Shown: positions 27,316 to 35,698 of the stretch, one piece after another
How the letters are laid out: each line of letters starts with the position of its first letter
Numbering within the stretch: the first letter of the stretch is position 1
NCBI GenBank assembly: GCA_937919625.1
Contig: CALFRK010000046.1
Span: 1 to 64,000 of the forward strand
DNA length: 64,000 nucleotides
Source: an uncultured Ilumatobacter sp.
GTDB taxonomy: Bacteria; Actinomycetota; Acidimicrobiia; Acidimicrobiales; Ilumatobacteraceae
Direction: 5' to 3'
Notes under the pieces: model-generated
Database searches by the model: none
Told to the model about the DNA's origin: nothing
Seen by the model: the letters and a program-made list of their open reading frames with translations, nothing else
Position numbers and translations under genes: made by a program

Positions 27316-28266
27316 ATGGCCGACAACGTCCGCAATGTCATCATTATCGGATCGGGTCCAGCCGGCCTGACGGCGTCGATTTACTGTGCTCGCGCAAATC
27401 TCGTGCCGCTTGTGATCGAGGGCGAGCCGTCATCCACATCTGATCAGCCTGGTGGACAGCTGATGCTGACCACCGAGGTCGAGAACTTTCCAGGATTTCC
27501 TGACGGGATCATGGGCCCAGAGTTGATGATGAACTTTCGCTCTCAGGCCGTTCGGTTCGGTGCCGAGTTCGTTACCGCCAAGGTGACTCGTGTCGACTTC
27601 TCGCAGCGCCCGTTCAAGGTGTGGGTCGGCGACGACGAATACCAGGCCCATTCAATAATCGTGTCGACTGGCGCCCGTTCGTTGATGCTCGGCCTCGAAT
27701 CCGAAGCCCGTCTGCTCGGTCACGGTGTGTCGACCTGCGCGACCTGCGACGGGTTTTTCTTTCGTGGCCACAACATCGCCGTGATAGGTGGCGGCGATTC
27801 GGCGATCGAGGAGGCCACATTCCTCACCAAGTTCGCCGACAGGGTCACCCTGATTCATCGCCGTGACGAGTTGCGCGCCAGCAAGATCATGCGTGACCGG
27901 GCGGTCGCCAACCCCAAGATCGATTTCCTGTGGAACCATACGGTTACCGAAATTCACGGCACTGACAAGGTTGAGGGTATTCAGGTCACCTCCACGGTCG
28001 ATGGCAGGGTCCACGATCTCGACGTCACCGGAGTGTTCGTCGCGATTGGTCATCGCCCGAACACCGATCTATTCACTGATGTGCTCGACATGGAAGACAG
28101 CGGATACCTCAGCACTCAGCCCGACTCGAGCTATACCAACGTCGAGGGTGTCTTCGCCTGCGGTGACGTGCAGGATCACACATACCGACAGGCGATCACC
28201 GCTGCGGGCAGCGGATGTATGGCGGCGATCGACGCCGAGCGCTGGCTCGAATCTCAGCACGGCTGA
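27316..28266 (+). CDS. trxB: Thioredoxin reductase
   Basis: NADPH-dependent flavoprotein that reduces thioredoxin (316 aa). FAD motif IIGSGPAGLTASIY near residue 10, redox-active CATC (about 139-142), NADPH motif GGGDSAIEEA and C-terminal FAD motif VFACGDVQD are all intact. In most Actinobacteria trxA follows directly; here an antitoxin-like gene and 250 bases separate them. A GGAGAG ribosome site precedes the ATG. Confidence 0.96.
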   Translation: MADNVRNVIIIGSGPAGLTASIYCARANLVPLVIEGEPSSTSDQPGGQLMLTTEVENFPGFPDGIMGPELMMNFRSQAVRFGAEFVTAKVTRVDFSQRPFKVWVGDDEYQAHSIIVSTGARSLMLGLESEARLLGHGVSTCATCDGFFFRGHNIAVIGGGDSAIEEATFLTKFADRVTLIHRRDELRASKIMRDRAVANPKIDFLWNHTVTEIHGTDKVEGIQVTSTVDGRVHDLDVTGVFVAIGHRPNTDLFTDVLDMEDSGYLSTQPDSSYTNVEGVFACGDVQDHTYRQAITAAGSGCMAAIDAERWLESQHG

Positions 28267-28352
28267 GGTTCCAACAGGGCGCCTGGCCGGCGACGTTGGC
28301 CCAGATCAGTTTCAGCTGATCCCGTCGTTAAACCCTCCAAACGGTTGCGTTC

Positions 28353-28512
28353 TATACTTGTAACACGTTGTTGCACAGATACTGCCTTGGGTATCCGTAG
28401 ACCCACCCATAGTTTGTTTCGGCTCGACGGTTGATCACCGTGGCGAACAGGGACCGATCGATGTCGGTCTGTGACTGGTTGGCGAGCGATGTCTGTGGTA
28501 CGTTGTGTTACA
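28353..28512 (+). promoter_or_regulatory. AT-richer control region before the RHH-Phd gene
   Basis: The gap 28267-28518 is richer in A/T than its surroundings. It has a -10-like TATACT at 28353-28358 without a clear -35, TGTAACAC at 28359-28366 and its inverse GTGTTACA at 28505-28512 just ahead of the ATG. These could be autoregulatory operators for the adjacent DNA-binding protein; evidence is pattern only. Confidence 0.3.
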
Positions 28513-28518
28513 TCGTCC

Positions 28519-28959
28519 ATGAGTGAGTCTACTAGAGCCCAAGACTTCGGCCGCCGGGCCGCCGTAGGGTCACGGCATGTCTCGATGCGCATTCCAATAG
28601 TGCTGTACGAGCGGCTGGAGGCGCTGGCCGGCAACAGCAACGAGACTGTGTCGCAATGTGCTCGACGACTGTTGTCAAACGGGCTGGAGTCTTCAGATCG
28701 GGATGCCATTGACGATGCCATTTCGGCACTGTTGCTGATGCGTAGTCAGCAAACGCAACACCGTCACGTCGAGCGACCCGACACTCCGATCGAGTCCAGA
28801 ACGGTCAACGTCCTCAACGCCAAGACCGACCTGCAGCACCTGCTCGCCGACGTCGAACGCGGCGTCGAAATCATCATCACCCACGCCGGCACACAACGCG
28901 CCAGGCTCGTTCAGGTCGCCGGCTCTCTGCCGCCCAATCAACCAGCCCGGAATAGTTGA
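28519..28959 (+). CDS. Orphan antitoxin-like protein: RHH domain plus Phd/YefM domain
   Basis: Protein of 146 aa combining two antitoxin-type DNA-binding modules. Residues about 20-60 (MRIPIVLYERLEALA, ETVSQCARRLLSNGL) fit a ribbon-helix-helix. Residues about 95-135 (VNVLNAKTDLQHLLADVERG, IIITHAGTQRARLVQV) fit Phd/YefM. No toxin gene is adjacent: trxA follows after 77 bases. The ATG at 28519 is taken because the RHH part begins after it; a longer frame to 28471 exists. Confidence 0.7.
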   Translation: MSESTRAQDFGRRAAVGSRHVSMRIPIVLYERLEALAGNSNETVSQCARRLLSNGLESSDRDAIDDAISALLLMRSQQTQHRHVERPDTPIESRTVNVLNAKTDLQHLLADVERGVEIIITHAGTQRARLVQVAGSLPPNQPARNS

Positions 28960-29036
28960 CCACGGCGATCGGTTTCCGGTCGGTACACTTCCACCAGCCG
29001 ATCAAAGCGGCGCTACTTTGCAAAGGAAACAGATCG

Positions 29037-29375
29037 ATGGCCAACGGGATCACCAACCTCACCAGCTCCACTTTCGACGAGACGGTGGCTGCTTCATCGA
29101 CACCCGTGCTGGTCGACTTTTGGGCTGAGTGGTGTGGCCCGTGCAAGCAGATCGCCCCGCTTCTCGAAGAGATCGCGGGCGAGTACCCCGACCAGATCCG
29201 AATCACCAAGCTCAATGTCGACGAAAGCCCAGACATCGCCATCCGATACAGCGTCATGAGCATCCCCACCCTGCTCGTGATTCAGAACGGCGACGTCAAA
29301 AAGAAGATCGTCGGCGCCAAGGGCAAGGGTGCACTTCTCCAGGAGCTCAACGAATTTCTCGCTATTTCCCGCTGA
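29037..29375 (+). CDS. trxA: Thioredoxin
   Basis: Classical thioredoxin (112 aa): VDFWAEWCGPCKQIAPLLEE with the WCGPC active site (about 30-34), the cis-proline loop SIPTLLVIQNG and the C-terminal helix. ATG at 29037 preceded by AAAGGAA. Works with TrxB. The 3' end carries the likely ribosome site and start of the CwlM-like gene (overlap of 22 bases). Confidence 0.95.
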   Translation: MANGITNLTSSTFDETVAASSTPVLVDFWAEWCGPCKQIAPLLEEIAGEYPDQIRITKLNVDESPDIAIRYSVMSIPTLLVIQNGDVKKKIVGAKGKGALLQELNEFLAISR

Positions 29376-30343
29376 CTCCCGGTCAGCGCGGCGAGGCGAT
29401 CCGTGATCTACAACGCCGCCTCGTTGCCGCCGGGTACATGCCCGCCGGTGCCGAAGCGGGCCTCTTTTGCGATGCGACTCAAGCGTCGCTGCGACAGTTC
29501 CAACAAGACCGCGGCCTGCACCTGACCGGGATCTGTGACGAGGACACCTGGCGGGCGATTGTCGAGGCATCGTGGAAGCTGGGTGACCGGCTGTTGGTGC
29601 TGTTGGCACCAAATCTTCGCGGCGACGATGTCGGTGAGTTGCAGTCGTCACTGGCCCGAATCGGATTTGATTCCGGTCGCGTCGACGGCATCTTTGGGCC
29701 CGCCACCGAGCGTGCGCTCGAGGATTTCCAAAACAACTGCGGTCTGTACGTCGATGGCGTGTGTGGGGCGGCCACCGTACGCGCACTTCAAGTACTTGCC
29801 CGGCAAACTGGCAGCGGACCGGGAATCACGGCCGTACGGGAACTGCATGCCCTCACAGCTTCTGCCAGGTCGTTGGCTGAACTGCGGATCGTGATCGGCC
29901 AGTTTGGAGGCCTGAGCACCATCTCGCGCCAGCTTGTTCGATCGTTACGGCAACGCAGCGCTGCTGTCATCGCATCCGACGAGCCAGACTCGGCGGCCCA
30001 GGCGGCGGCCGCCAATCGATTCGCAGCCAACGTCTATGTCGGCTTCGAAACCAGCGGCAGCTCGGTCGCCACGATCCACTATTACGCGGTGCCACAGTTC
30101 GAGTCGGCCGGCGGCCGGGCGCTGGCGGTTGCAATCTCCGACTCGTGTCGATCAGCATCGATCGGCACGCAACCCGTGGTTCAGGGGATGCGACTACCTG
30201 TGTTGCGAGAGACCCGGATGCCCGCTGTGCTGCTCAGTGTCGGACCTGTCCAACAAGCCCTCGACGAGGCCACTGAGCTGGTGAAATCAATCGTTGATGC
30301 GCTTGAAGTCTGGGCCGCTGGATCAACGTTATCCACAGGTTGA
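29354..30343 (+). CDS. cwlM: CwlM-like peptidoglycan-binding protein with degenerate amidase domain
   Basis: Homologue, by synteny and layout, of mycobacterial CwlM, the regulator of MurA (329 aa). Two peptidoglycan-binding repeats (about 8-68, with DLQRRLVAAGY and QASLRQFQQDRGL; about 85-145, with LQSSLARIGF and RALEDFQNNCGL) are followed by an amidase_3-like domain (about 160-320). Zinc ligands are missing: the DPGHGG position reads IGQFGG and the SIHAN position reads VGFET. No ATG, GTG or TTG lies in frame near the N terminus. AGGAG at 29341-29345 stands eight bases before an ATT (29354), the probable start; CTG at 29372 is the alternative. Confidence 0.72.
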   Translation: MSRYFPLTPGQRGEAIRDLQRRLVAAGYMPAGAEAGLFCDATQASLRQFQQDRGLHLTGICDEDTWRAIVEASWKLGDRLLVLLAPNLRGDDVGELQSSLARIGFDSGRVDGIFGPATERALEDFQNNCGLYVDGVCGAATVRALQVLARQTGSGPGITAVRELHALTASARSLAELRIVIGQFGGLSTISRQLVRSLRQRSAAVIASDEPDSAAQAAAANRFAANVYVGFETSGSSVATIHYYAVPQFESAGGRALAVAISDSCRSASIGTQPVVQGMRLPVLRETRMPAVLLSVGPVQQALDEATELVKSIVDALEVWAAGSTLSTG

Positions 30344-30378
30344 CATCGTCTCACCCGTGAGTCGACTGTTTATCCACA
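30329..30378 (+). promoter_or_regulatory. Two perfect TTATCCACA DnaA boxes
   Basis: TTATCCACA occurs at 30329-30337 (over the end of the CwlM-like gene) and at 30370-30378, in the same orientation, 41 bases apart (about four helical turns). They lie between the convergent cwlM and parB genes, 7 kb from oriC. A titration or regulatory role is inferred. Confidence 0.6.
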
Positions 30379-30466
30379 GATTTCTCCCCATCCTGTGACT
30401 CAAGGTCCAGCGCGGGTTCAGACTTTTGCCTCGCTCTGAAGTAGTTCGGTAGAGTTGATGTCCAAA

Positions 30467-31381
30467 CTATTCGCCCGTCATCCGCCGATAGATCCGCTCG
30501 AGATCTTCCAAATCAGCGAAATCGATCGCTATCCGACCTCGCTTGGCGCCCACCTGAACATTTACGCGTGTCGCTAGATGTTCGGCCAATAATTGCTCGA
30601 GTTCGAGCAGACCCGGCGGACGCAGTCGCGTCGTCGGCGCAATGCCGGCTCCGTCGTGGCTGGGAGCCGGCACCTCGACCTCGATCGGAGAGGCAGGCGG
30701 CACCGGACTGCCGCCATTCTTGACCGCCTCCTCGACCATACGGACTGTCCAACCCTGCTCGACAGCGATCTGGGCGAGATTCTCTTGGAGCGCACGGTCG
30801 GGGGTACCGAGCAGGGCGCGTGCGTGGCCGGCCGTAAGGCGCCCATCCGCCAGTAGCCGTTGAATCGCAGGCGGCAGCCCAAGCAATCGTAGCGTATTGG
30901 TGACCGCAGACCGGCTCTTGCCAACTCGGTCGGCAACCTGTACGTGGGTGAACTCGAAATCCTCGATCAGTTGCTGGAAGGCAGCGGCTTCCTCGAGAGC
31001 GGTGAGGTCCTGACGGTGCAGGTTTTCGACGAGCGCCTGTTCGATCGATGCCAGGTTGTCGGCGGACCGCACGATCGCCGGGATTGTCACCAACCCAGCT
31101 CGTCCGGCAGCACGCAATCGTCGTTCGCCTGCGATCAGCTCAAACCCGGACTCGGTCGGGCGCACGAGAATCGGCTGCAACACCCCGATCTGCTGGATCG
31201 ATGCAGTCAGTTCAGCCAACGATTCCTCGTCAAAGTGCAAACGCGGCTGGTTCGGGTTCGGAGAAACGTCAGAAACGCTGACCTCTTGCAGGAATGCACC
31301 GTCGTTTGTCCCACCCGGCTCGGCCTCGCCCGGTGGAATAAGTGAACTGAGACCCTTACCAAGCCCGCTACGCCGAGCCAT
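30467..31381 (-). CDS. parB: Chromosome partitioning protein ParB
   Basis: CTP-dependent parS-binding clamp (304 aa). MARRSGLGKGLSSLIP is the usual N terminus. The CTP/ParB motifs LRPILVR-like GVLQPILVRP, GERRLRAAG and ENLHRQDL are present, followed by the helix-turn-helix TVTHVQVADRVGKSRSAVTNTLRLL-type segment, here starting FTHVQVADRVGKSRSAV. ATG at 31381 follows a strong AAGGAGG. It overlaps parA by 14 bases. Parts with ParA and the parS at 32326. Confidence 0.96.
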   Translation of the reverse strand: MARRSGLGKGLSSLIPPGEAEPGGTNDGAFLQEVSVSDVSPNPNQPRLHFDEESLAELTASIQQIGVLQPILVRPTESGFELIAGERRLRAAGRAGLVTIPAIVRSADNLASIEQALVENLHRQDLTALEEAAAFQQLIEDFEFTHVQVADRVGKSRSAVTNTLRLLGLPPAIQRLLADGRLTAGHARALLGTPDRALQENLAQIAVEQGWTVRMVEEAVKNGGSPVPPASPIEVEVPAPSHDGAGIAPTTRLRPPGLLELEQLLAEHLATRVNVQVGAKRGRIAIDFADLEDLERIYRRMTGE

Positions 31382-32189
31382 AGTGCACCTCCTTGGCGAC
31401 ATCGCGATACGCGATCGCGCCTCGTGATCGTGGATCGAACGTGATGATCGGCTGACCAAACGAGGGTGCCTCGGACAGCCTGACCGAGCGCGGCACCACT
31501 GAGCGGACCACCTTGTCGCCAAAATGGGCTCGCACCTCCTCCACCACTTGGCCCGACAGTTTGGTGCGGGCGTCGTACATCACGCACACGATCGTCGTCA
31601 CCTCAAGTTCGGGATTCAGATTGCGTTTGACGAGATCGACATTGCGCAGTAATTGACCGAGGCCCTCGAGTGCGTAGTACTCGGTCTGGATCGGAACCAG
31701 CACCTCCTTGGCGGCGGCGAGGCCATTGACGGTCAAGAGTCCCAATGTTGGCGGACAATCAATCAGCACATAATCGTAGTCATCGAGAACGGCCTCGATC
31801 GCCCTTCGGAGGCGAGTCTCGCGGCTGAATGCGGGTACCAACTCGATCTCGGCGCCGGCCAAATCCAGACTGGCGGGTGCCACGAAGAGATTGCGGACAT
31901 CTGTCGGCTCGATGCAGTTCTCGAGCGGAACCTCATGCATAAGCACGTGATACATCGAGGTTTCGAGTCCTCGATTCTCGATGCCAAGCCCCGTCGAGGC
32001 GTTGCCTTGGGGGTCAAGGTCGACCACGAGCGTCCGGAGTCCGAGTTCGGCCAGGCATGCCCCGGTGTTGATGGTCGTGGTGGTTTTGCCGACACCGCCC
32101 TTTTGGTTGGCCACGGCAATCACGCGGGGAAGAGGGCGCACGGGGGGGCGTGCGTCAGCGGCTGCGTCCATGTCGACATTCTGGTCCAT
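31368..32189 (-). CDS. parA: Chromosome partitioning ATPase ParA (Soj)
   Basis: Walker-type ATPase of chromosome segregation (273 aa from ATG 32189; a TTG at 32219 would add ten residues). The deviant Walker A is ANQKGGVGKTTTTIN, with DLDPQGNAS and YDYVLIDCPPTLGLLT downstream. Coupled to parB by overlap. parS lies in its upstream region, between parA and rsmG, as in many Actinobacteria. Confidence 0.95.
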   Translation of the reverse strand: MDQNVDMDAAADARPPVRPLPRVIAVANQKGGVGKTTTTINTGACLAELGLRTLVVDLDPQGNASTGLGIENRGLETSMYHVLMHEVPLENCIEPTDVRNLFVAPASLDLAGAEIELVPAFSRETRLRRAIEAVLDDYDYVLIDCPPTLGLLTVNGLAAAKEVLVPIQTEYYALEGLGQLLRNVDLVKRNLNPELEVTTIVCVMYDARTKLSGQVVEEVRAHFGDKVVRSVVPRSVRLSEAPSFGQPIITFDPRSRGAIAYRDVAKEVHYGSA

Positions 32190-32240
32190 CAAAGTTCCAA
32201 TCGCGCGGATCCTCGACAAGATCTTGGCCGTTGCGTGAGA

Positions 32241-32256
32241 GGTTTCACGGGAACCA
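32241..32256. promoter_or_regulatory. Degenerate parS-like site
   Basis: GGTTTCACGGGAACCA differs from the TGTTTCACGTGAAACA consensus at three positions. It lies 85 bases from the perfect parS, upstream of parA, and could be a weak ParB site. Confidence 0.4.
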
Positions 32257-32325
32257 ATCGCGGCGATCTACGACCGCCGGATGACGTCGGTGCGGCTCGA
32301 GTGCGAACGCTGAGTGATCGAATGA

Positions 32326-32341
32326 TGTTCCACGTGAAACA
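32326..32341. promoter_or_regulatory. parS centromere site
   Basis: TGTTCCACGTGAAACA is a complete match to the bacterial parS consensus TGTTNCACGTGAAACA. It sits in the 155-base gap between parA and rsmG, about 5 kb from oriC, and is the expected ParB nucleation point. Confidence 0.92.
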
Positions 32342-32344
32342 TTC

Positions 32345-32902
32345 TCAACCGTGGTCGGTGAGACGCCGAAAGACCTGCACGGCGCCCACTCTCTCACCAC
32401 GAACGCCCAGTTCAGCCAGTAGGTCGACGGGCCAGCGGTCACCTTCCGGGGGTTCGCTAATCAGGATCCGCCCACCGGCTCCGAGCACTCGCATGGCACT
32501 CCGTAAGGTGAACTCTGGAGGCCCGAAACCGCGAGCTGTAACCACGTCGAACTTGGCCACCGACGAGGTTAGAACCAGACGGCTCAACTCGGATACGTCT
32601 GCACACATCACGGTCACGTTGATCCACCCGAGCCCGATCACCGCTCGCTCCAGAAAGTCGGTGCGCTTCTGACGGCGGTCGAGCAGGAGCACGTCAATGT
32701 CGGGACGTGCGTCGGCGATCACCAGTCCGGGCAGGCCACCACCGCTCCCAAGGTCGAGCAGGCGAGCCGGGGCGGCCACATCAGCGATACCACGTACAAA
32801 CTCCATCGAGTGCTCAACGGCTTGCTCGATTACGCGTTCCCCGAAAAACCCGAAACGCTGCGCTGAGCGCAGCGTTTCGAGCAGAACTGGATTCACGGTC
32901 AT
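32345..32902 (-). CDS. rsmG: 16S rRNA (guanine-N7)-methyltransferase G
   Basis: GidB/RsmG (185 aa) methylates N7 of G527 in 16S rRNA. SAM motif LLDLGSGGGLPGLV near residue 47, VLLLDRRQKRTDFLERA motif II and VTARGFGPPEFTLRSA are all present. Stands between jag (2-base gap) and parA, the standard order. Confidence 0.94.
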   Translation of the reverse strand: MTVNPVLLETLRSAQRFGFFGERVIEQAVEHSMEFVRGIADVAAPARLLDLGSGGGLPGLVIADARPDIDVLLLDRRQKRTDFLERAVIGLGWINVTVMCADVSELSRLVLTSSVAKFDVVTARGFGPPEFTLRSAMRVLGAGGRILISEPPEGDRWPVDLLAELGVRGERVGAVQVFRRLTDHG

Positions 32903-32904
32903 GT

Positions 32905-33837
32905 CTATGCCGGCGTGATGACCACCCGACGAGTCGGGTCATCCCCCTCCGAATGGCTGTCGACGCCGTCGATTCCGACGATCGCGTCATGCACGGTCTT
33001 GCGATCAGCCGACGACATCGGCTCGAGCGCCTTGGCGCTGCCAGACTCGATCACCGATTTGGCAACCGCAGAAGCGAACTGATCGAGAGCCTGGCGGCGC
33101 TTTTCGCGATAGCCGCCCACGTCGATTCGAAGCCGGGTGTCGTGGTCGCCAAGCCTACGCTGCGAGGCAACCCGCGCCAGATCCTGGATTGCCAGCAAAG
33201 TGCGGCCGGCTGGTCCAACCAGCAGGCCGAGTTCAGAGCCGACCACGCGCACCTCGAGATTTGTGTCGTCGACGTCGAGTTCTGTCGTTGCCTCGGCCCC
33301 AAATGCGGTTGCCAATCCACCCATAAAAGCCACAGCTGCGTCTCCGACCTCCTGGGGCGACACGGGCGATTCGTTGTGCTCGTCCTGACCATCCATGCGC
33401 TTGCTCTCCTTGTGTTGCTTCGATCGTTGCGGACGCTCGGCTCGTTTGTCGGAGCCACCACCATGTTGTGTGTCGTGCTCTGACACTTGCTCCGGTGAAG
33501 ATCCACCAGATGCCTCTCCGCCGGCCTGACGGGGTTGGCGATCGGCGGGCTTCTTCTTGCCGGCGCTCTTTGTCCCCCGCGTTCCTTTGCCCTCAGCCTT
33601 CGCGTCGCGAGTCTTGCCCTCGCTGCGTCCACGCGGGCGGCGCTCCTGCTTATGCCGCACGGCGGCAGGCATCACCCGAACGCGAACCCGAGCTTCACCA
33701 CGCATACGCCCGAACAGTCCGCTACGAGGCTCTTCGAGAACCTCGAATTCTGCCTCGTCGGCGGCGACGCCAAGCCGGTCCAGCGCCAGGTCCTTTGCCT
33801 CGTCGAGTGTCTTTGCAGTCGTTTCGACCCATTCCAT
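32905..33837 (-). CDS. jag: RNA-binding protein Jag/KhpB
   Basis: Jag (310 aa from ATG 33837). The Jag-N domain starts MEWVETTAKTLDEAKDLALDRLG. A long, very basic Lys/Arg/Gly/Ser linker (about 75-160) separates it from the KH domain (GLLVGPAGRTLLAIQDLARV, about 205-225) and the C-terminal R3H domain (KTVHDAIVGIDGVDSHSEG). In other bacteria KhpB works with KhpA in cell-wall and division control. The linker is longer than typical. Between yidC and rsmG. Confidence 0.92.
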   Translation of the reverse strand: MEWVETTAKTLDEAKDLALDRLGVAADEAEFEVLEEPRSGLFGRMRGEARVRVRVMPAAVRHKQERRPRGRSEGKTRDAKAEGKGTRGTKSAGKKKPADRQPRQAGGEASGGSSPEQVSEHDTQHGGGSDKRAERPQRSKQHKESKRMDGQDEHNESPVSPQEVGDAAVAFMGGLATAFGAEATTELDVDDTNLEVRVVGSELGLLVGPAGRTLLAIQDLARVASQRRLGDHDTRLRIDVGGYREKRRQALDQFASAVAKSVIESGSAKALEPMSSADRKTVHDAIVGIDGVDSHSEGDDPTRRVVITPA

Positions 33838-33856
33838 CGGGTGGTCTCTCTTTCGT

Positions 33857-34969
33857 CTATTTGCGCTTGCGCTTGTTCGGCGAGCTCGGGCGGCCTGCCG
33901 ACCGATTACTCGATCGATCCGAACTGCGCTGAGCGCTGGGGGTCGGCCGATTCTTGGGGGCCGTCGTACGCTTCGACGGGCTAACGGCTGCCGGGGGAGC
34001 AGCACGGTCCTTTGACCGAGGCTTGGGTTTAGGGGCCTTTTTGGCCTCCGCTAGATCGCGTCGGGCCTTGGCCAGCGGACCGCCGCCGGTGGCCCCGCTC
34101 CCACCATCCTGCTTGGATATCTCGCGGGCACGCTCGCTGGCGGCCTGCGCCTGACGGCCCAGCGATTGATCATGGCCATAGAAGCGCTTTGTGATGTACA
34201 GCTGTTGCAAAATCCGCAACAGCGACTGAACGATGTAGTAGACGACCAAACCGAGCAGGAAGAACACCTGAAACACGGCGAACACAACGGGTAGGTACTG
34301 CATCAACTTCTGTTGTGACTCCGACATAGTCGGACTGACGGCGGCGCGGGCAGCGACCATACGTTGCTGGAAGAAATACAGCCCACCAAGGAACACGACC
34401 AGCGCTGCGTAGATCATGCCTCGGGCGAAATCCTGGCCAAGCATTTCGGCCGGCGACAGCGAAAGGTCAAGCCCGAATGAGCTCATATGGTCCATGCGCA
34501 CCAACGACAGGTACATCTCGGAGCTCTTCGAGACATAGCGCGGGAGGAAGCCGATTTCGACTCCAGGATCGACATTGCCGGCGTTCAGCACAGCTCGTGC
34601 CACAAGCTCGTTGCCGCCGATCGGCCGATAGGTCAGTCCACGCAGGATCCGATACATAATGATGAATACCGGCATCTGCGCCACCATCGGCAGACACGAG
34701 GCCATCGGATTGACCTTGTGCTCCTGGTAGAGCTTCATCATCTCTTCGTTCAGCTTCTGGCGGTCGCTGCGGTACTCGTTTTGGAGCTTGCGCATCTCCG
34801 GGGCCAGACGCTGCATCTCGAGCATGCCCTTGGTGCTCTTGAGGATCAGCGGCGTGACCATCAGCATCACGATGCCTGCAATCAGGGCGATCGAGGCCGC
34901 ATAACTATGGGTGATTGAGTACAGCCAGTCCAGCAGGGCGGCGGGAACTTCGAAGACACCAGCGATCAT
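33857..34969 (-). CDS. yidC: Membrane protein insertase YidC/Oxa1
   Basis: YidC (370 aa) inserts proteins into the cell membrane. Core helices include ASIALIAGIVMLMVTPLIL, the hydrophilic-groove segment, MASCLPMVAQMPVFIIMYRILRG and LPVVFAVFQVFFLLGLVVYYIVQ. The C-terminal 100 residues are a basic Lys/Arg/Pro/Ser-rich ribosome-binding tail. It starts two bases after the yidD stop. Confidence 0.95.
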   Translation of the reverse strand: MIAGVFEVPAALLDWLYSITHSYAASIALIAGIVMLMVTPLILKSTKGMLEMQRLAPEMRKLQNEYRSDRQKLNEEMMKLYQEHKVNPMASCLPMVAQMPVFIIMYRILRGLTYRPIGGNELVARAVLNAGNVDPGVEIGFLPRYVSKSSEMYLSLVRMDHMSSFGLDLSLSPAEMLGQDFARGMIYAALVVFLGGLYFFQQRMVAARAAVSPTMSESQQKLMQYLPVVFAVFQVFFLLGLVVYYIVQSLLRILQQLYITKRFYGHDQSLGRQAQAASERAREISKQDGGSGATGGGPLAKARRDLAEAKKAPKPKPRSKDRAAPPAAVSPSKRTTAPKNRPTPSAQRSSDRSSNRSAGRPSSPNKRKRK

Positions 34970-34971
34970 GG

Positions 34972-35181
34972 TCAGTTTTCCTCACGAAGCGGAACAGGGT
35001 CGAAACCGGACGGCCCGAAAGGACGGCAACGCACCAGCCGCCGAACGGTCAACCACAGACCGCGCCCCGGGCCGTAGGCAGAAATCGCTTCGTGACCGTA
35101 TTCGGAACACGAAGGGAAAAATCGGCACGGGGATGGCCGACCTTCGGCACCTCTCTGGTACCAAACAATCGCCCGCAACAT
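34972..35181 (-). CDS. yidD: YidD membrane protein insertion efficiency factor
   Basis: Small amphipathic membrane-associated protein (69 aa) with the family core [16 protein letters not shown] and a basic tail. Its ATG overlaps the rnpA stop (TGATG), so it is coupled to rnpA and runs on to yidC. Confidence 0.92.
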   Translation of the reverse strand: MLRAIVWYQRGAEGRPSPCRFFPSCSEYGHEAISAYGPGRGLWLTVRRLVRCRPFGPSGFDPVPLREEN

Positions 35182-35567
35182 CAGGCTCTGAACCCGTGCG
35201 CCGGGAGCTGTACCGGCCGAGACTCCACCTGGGCGAGCTGACTGCGGATCTGCTGGATCAATGCAACCATTTCGTGTCGCACCTGATCGAACGTCAGTTC
35301 GATCTGTTGTGGGCGAGAACCTATCAACAACAGGATCGGTGGAAGTAGTTCGGTTCGATCGAGCTCGCGCAGGATCGATCGCAGTCGACGACGCAGTCGA
35401 TTCCGGGCGACAGCAGGACCGTAGGCGCGACCTATCGCGAACGCCACGGACGTCGCTGTCGAATCGGGGTCGGGACACCAGGAGCACCATAGGGCAGAAC
35501 GGCGGATCCGCGTGCCCTCACGCCCCAGTCGGACAAAGGCGTGGTGTTCGCGGACTCGACCGATCAA
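35181..35567 (-). CDS. rnpA: Ribonuclease P protein component
   Basis: Protein subunit of RNase P (128 aa). The RNR motif is present as [17 protein letters not shown], and the N-terminal part has [16 protein letters not shown]. The start is taken as the TTG at 35567, which overlaps the rpmH stop (TTGA); no ATG or GTG is in frame nearby and longer frames would run through rpmH. Confidence 0.88.
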   Translation of the reverse strand: MIGRVREHHAFVRLGREGTRIRRSALWCSWCPDPDSTATSVAFAIGRAYGPAVARNRLRRRLRSILRELDRTELLPPILLLIGSRPQQIELTFDQVRHEMVALIQQIRSQLAQVESRPVQLPAHGFRA

Positions 35568-35698
35568 GCGGAGAGTCGGGCGCGGCCCTTGGCGCGGCGG
35601 TTCTTGAGTACGGCGCGCCCGGCGCGGGTGCTCATGCGTGAGCGGAACCCGTGCTTTTTCGCACGTCGGTGAGTATTGGGTTGAAATGTACGCTTCAC
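35564..35698 (-). CDS. rpmH: 50S ribosomal protein bL34
   Basis: bL34 (44 aa): [18 protein letters not shown] through [12 protein letters not shown], the invariant pattern. GTG start with GAGGAGG seven bases upstream. First gene of the minus-strand run rpmH-rnpA-yidD-yidC-jag-rsmG. Confidence 0.95.
   Translation of the reverse strand: MKRTFQPNTHRRAKKHGFRSRMSTRAGRAVLKNRRAKGRARLSA

Noticed and set aside
29341-29380. -1 frameshift joining TrxA to the CwlM-like protein
   Set aside because: The frames are related by -1, but no X-XXY-YYZ slippery heptamer is in phase, and an SD-like AGGAG stands at the right distance from ATT.
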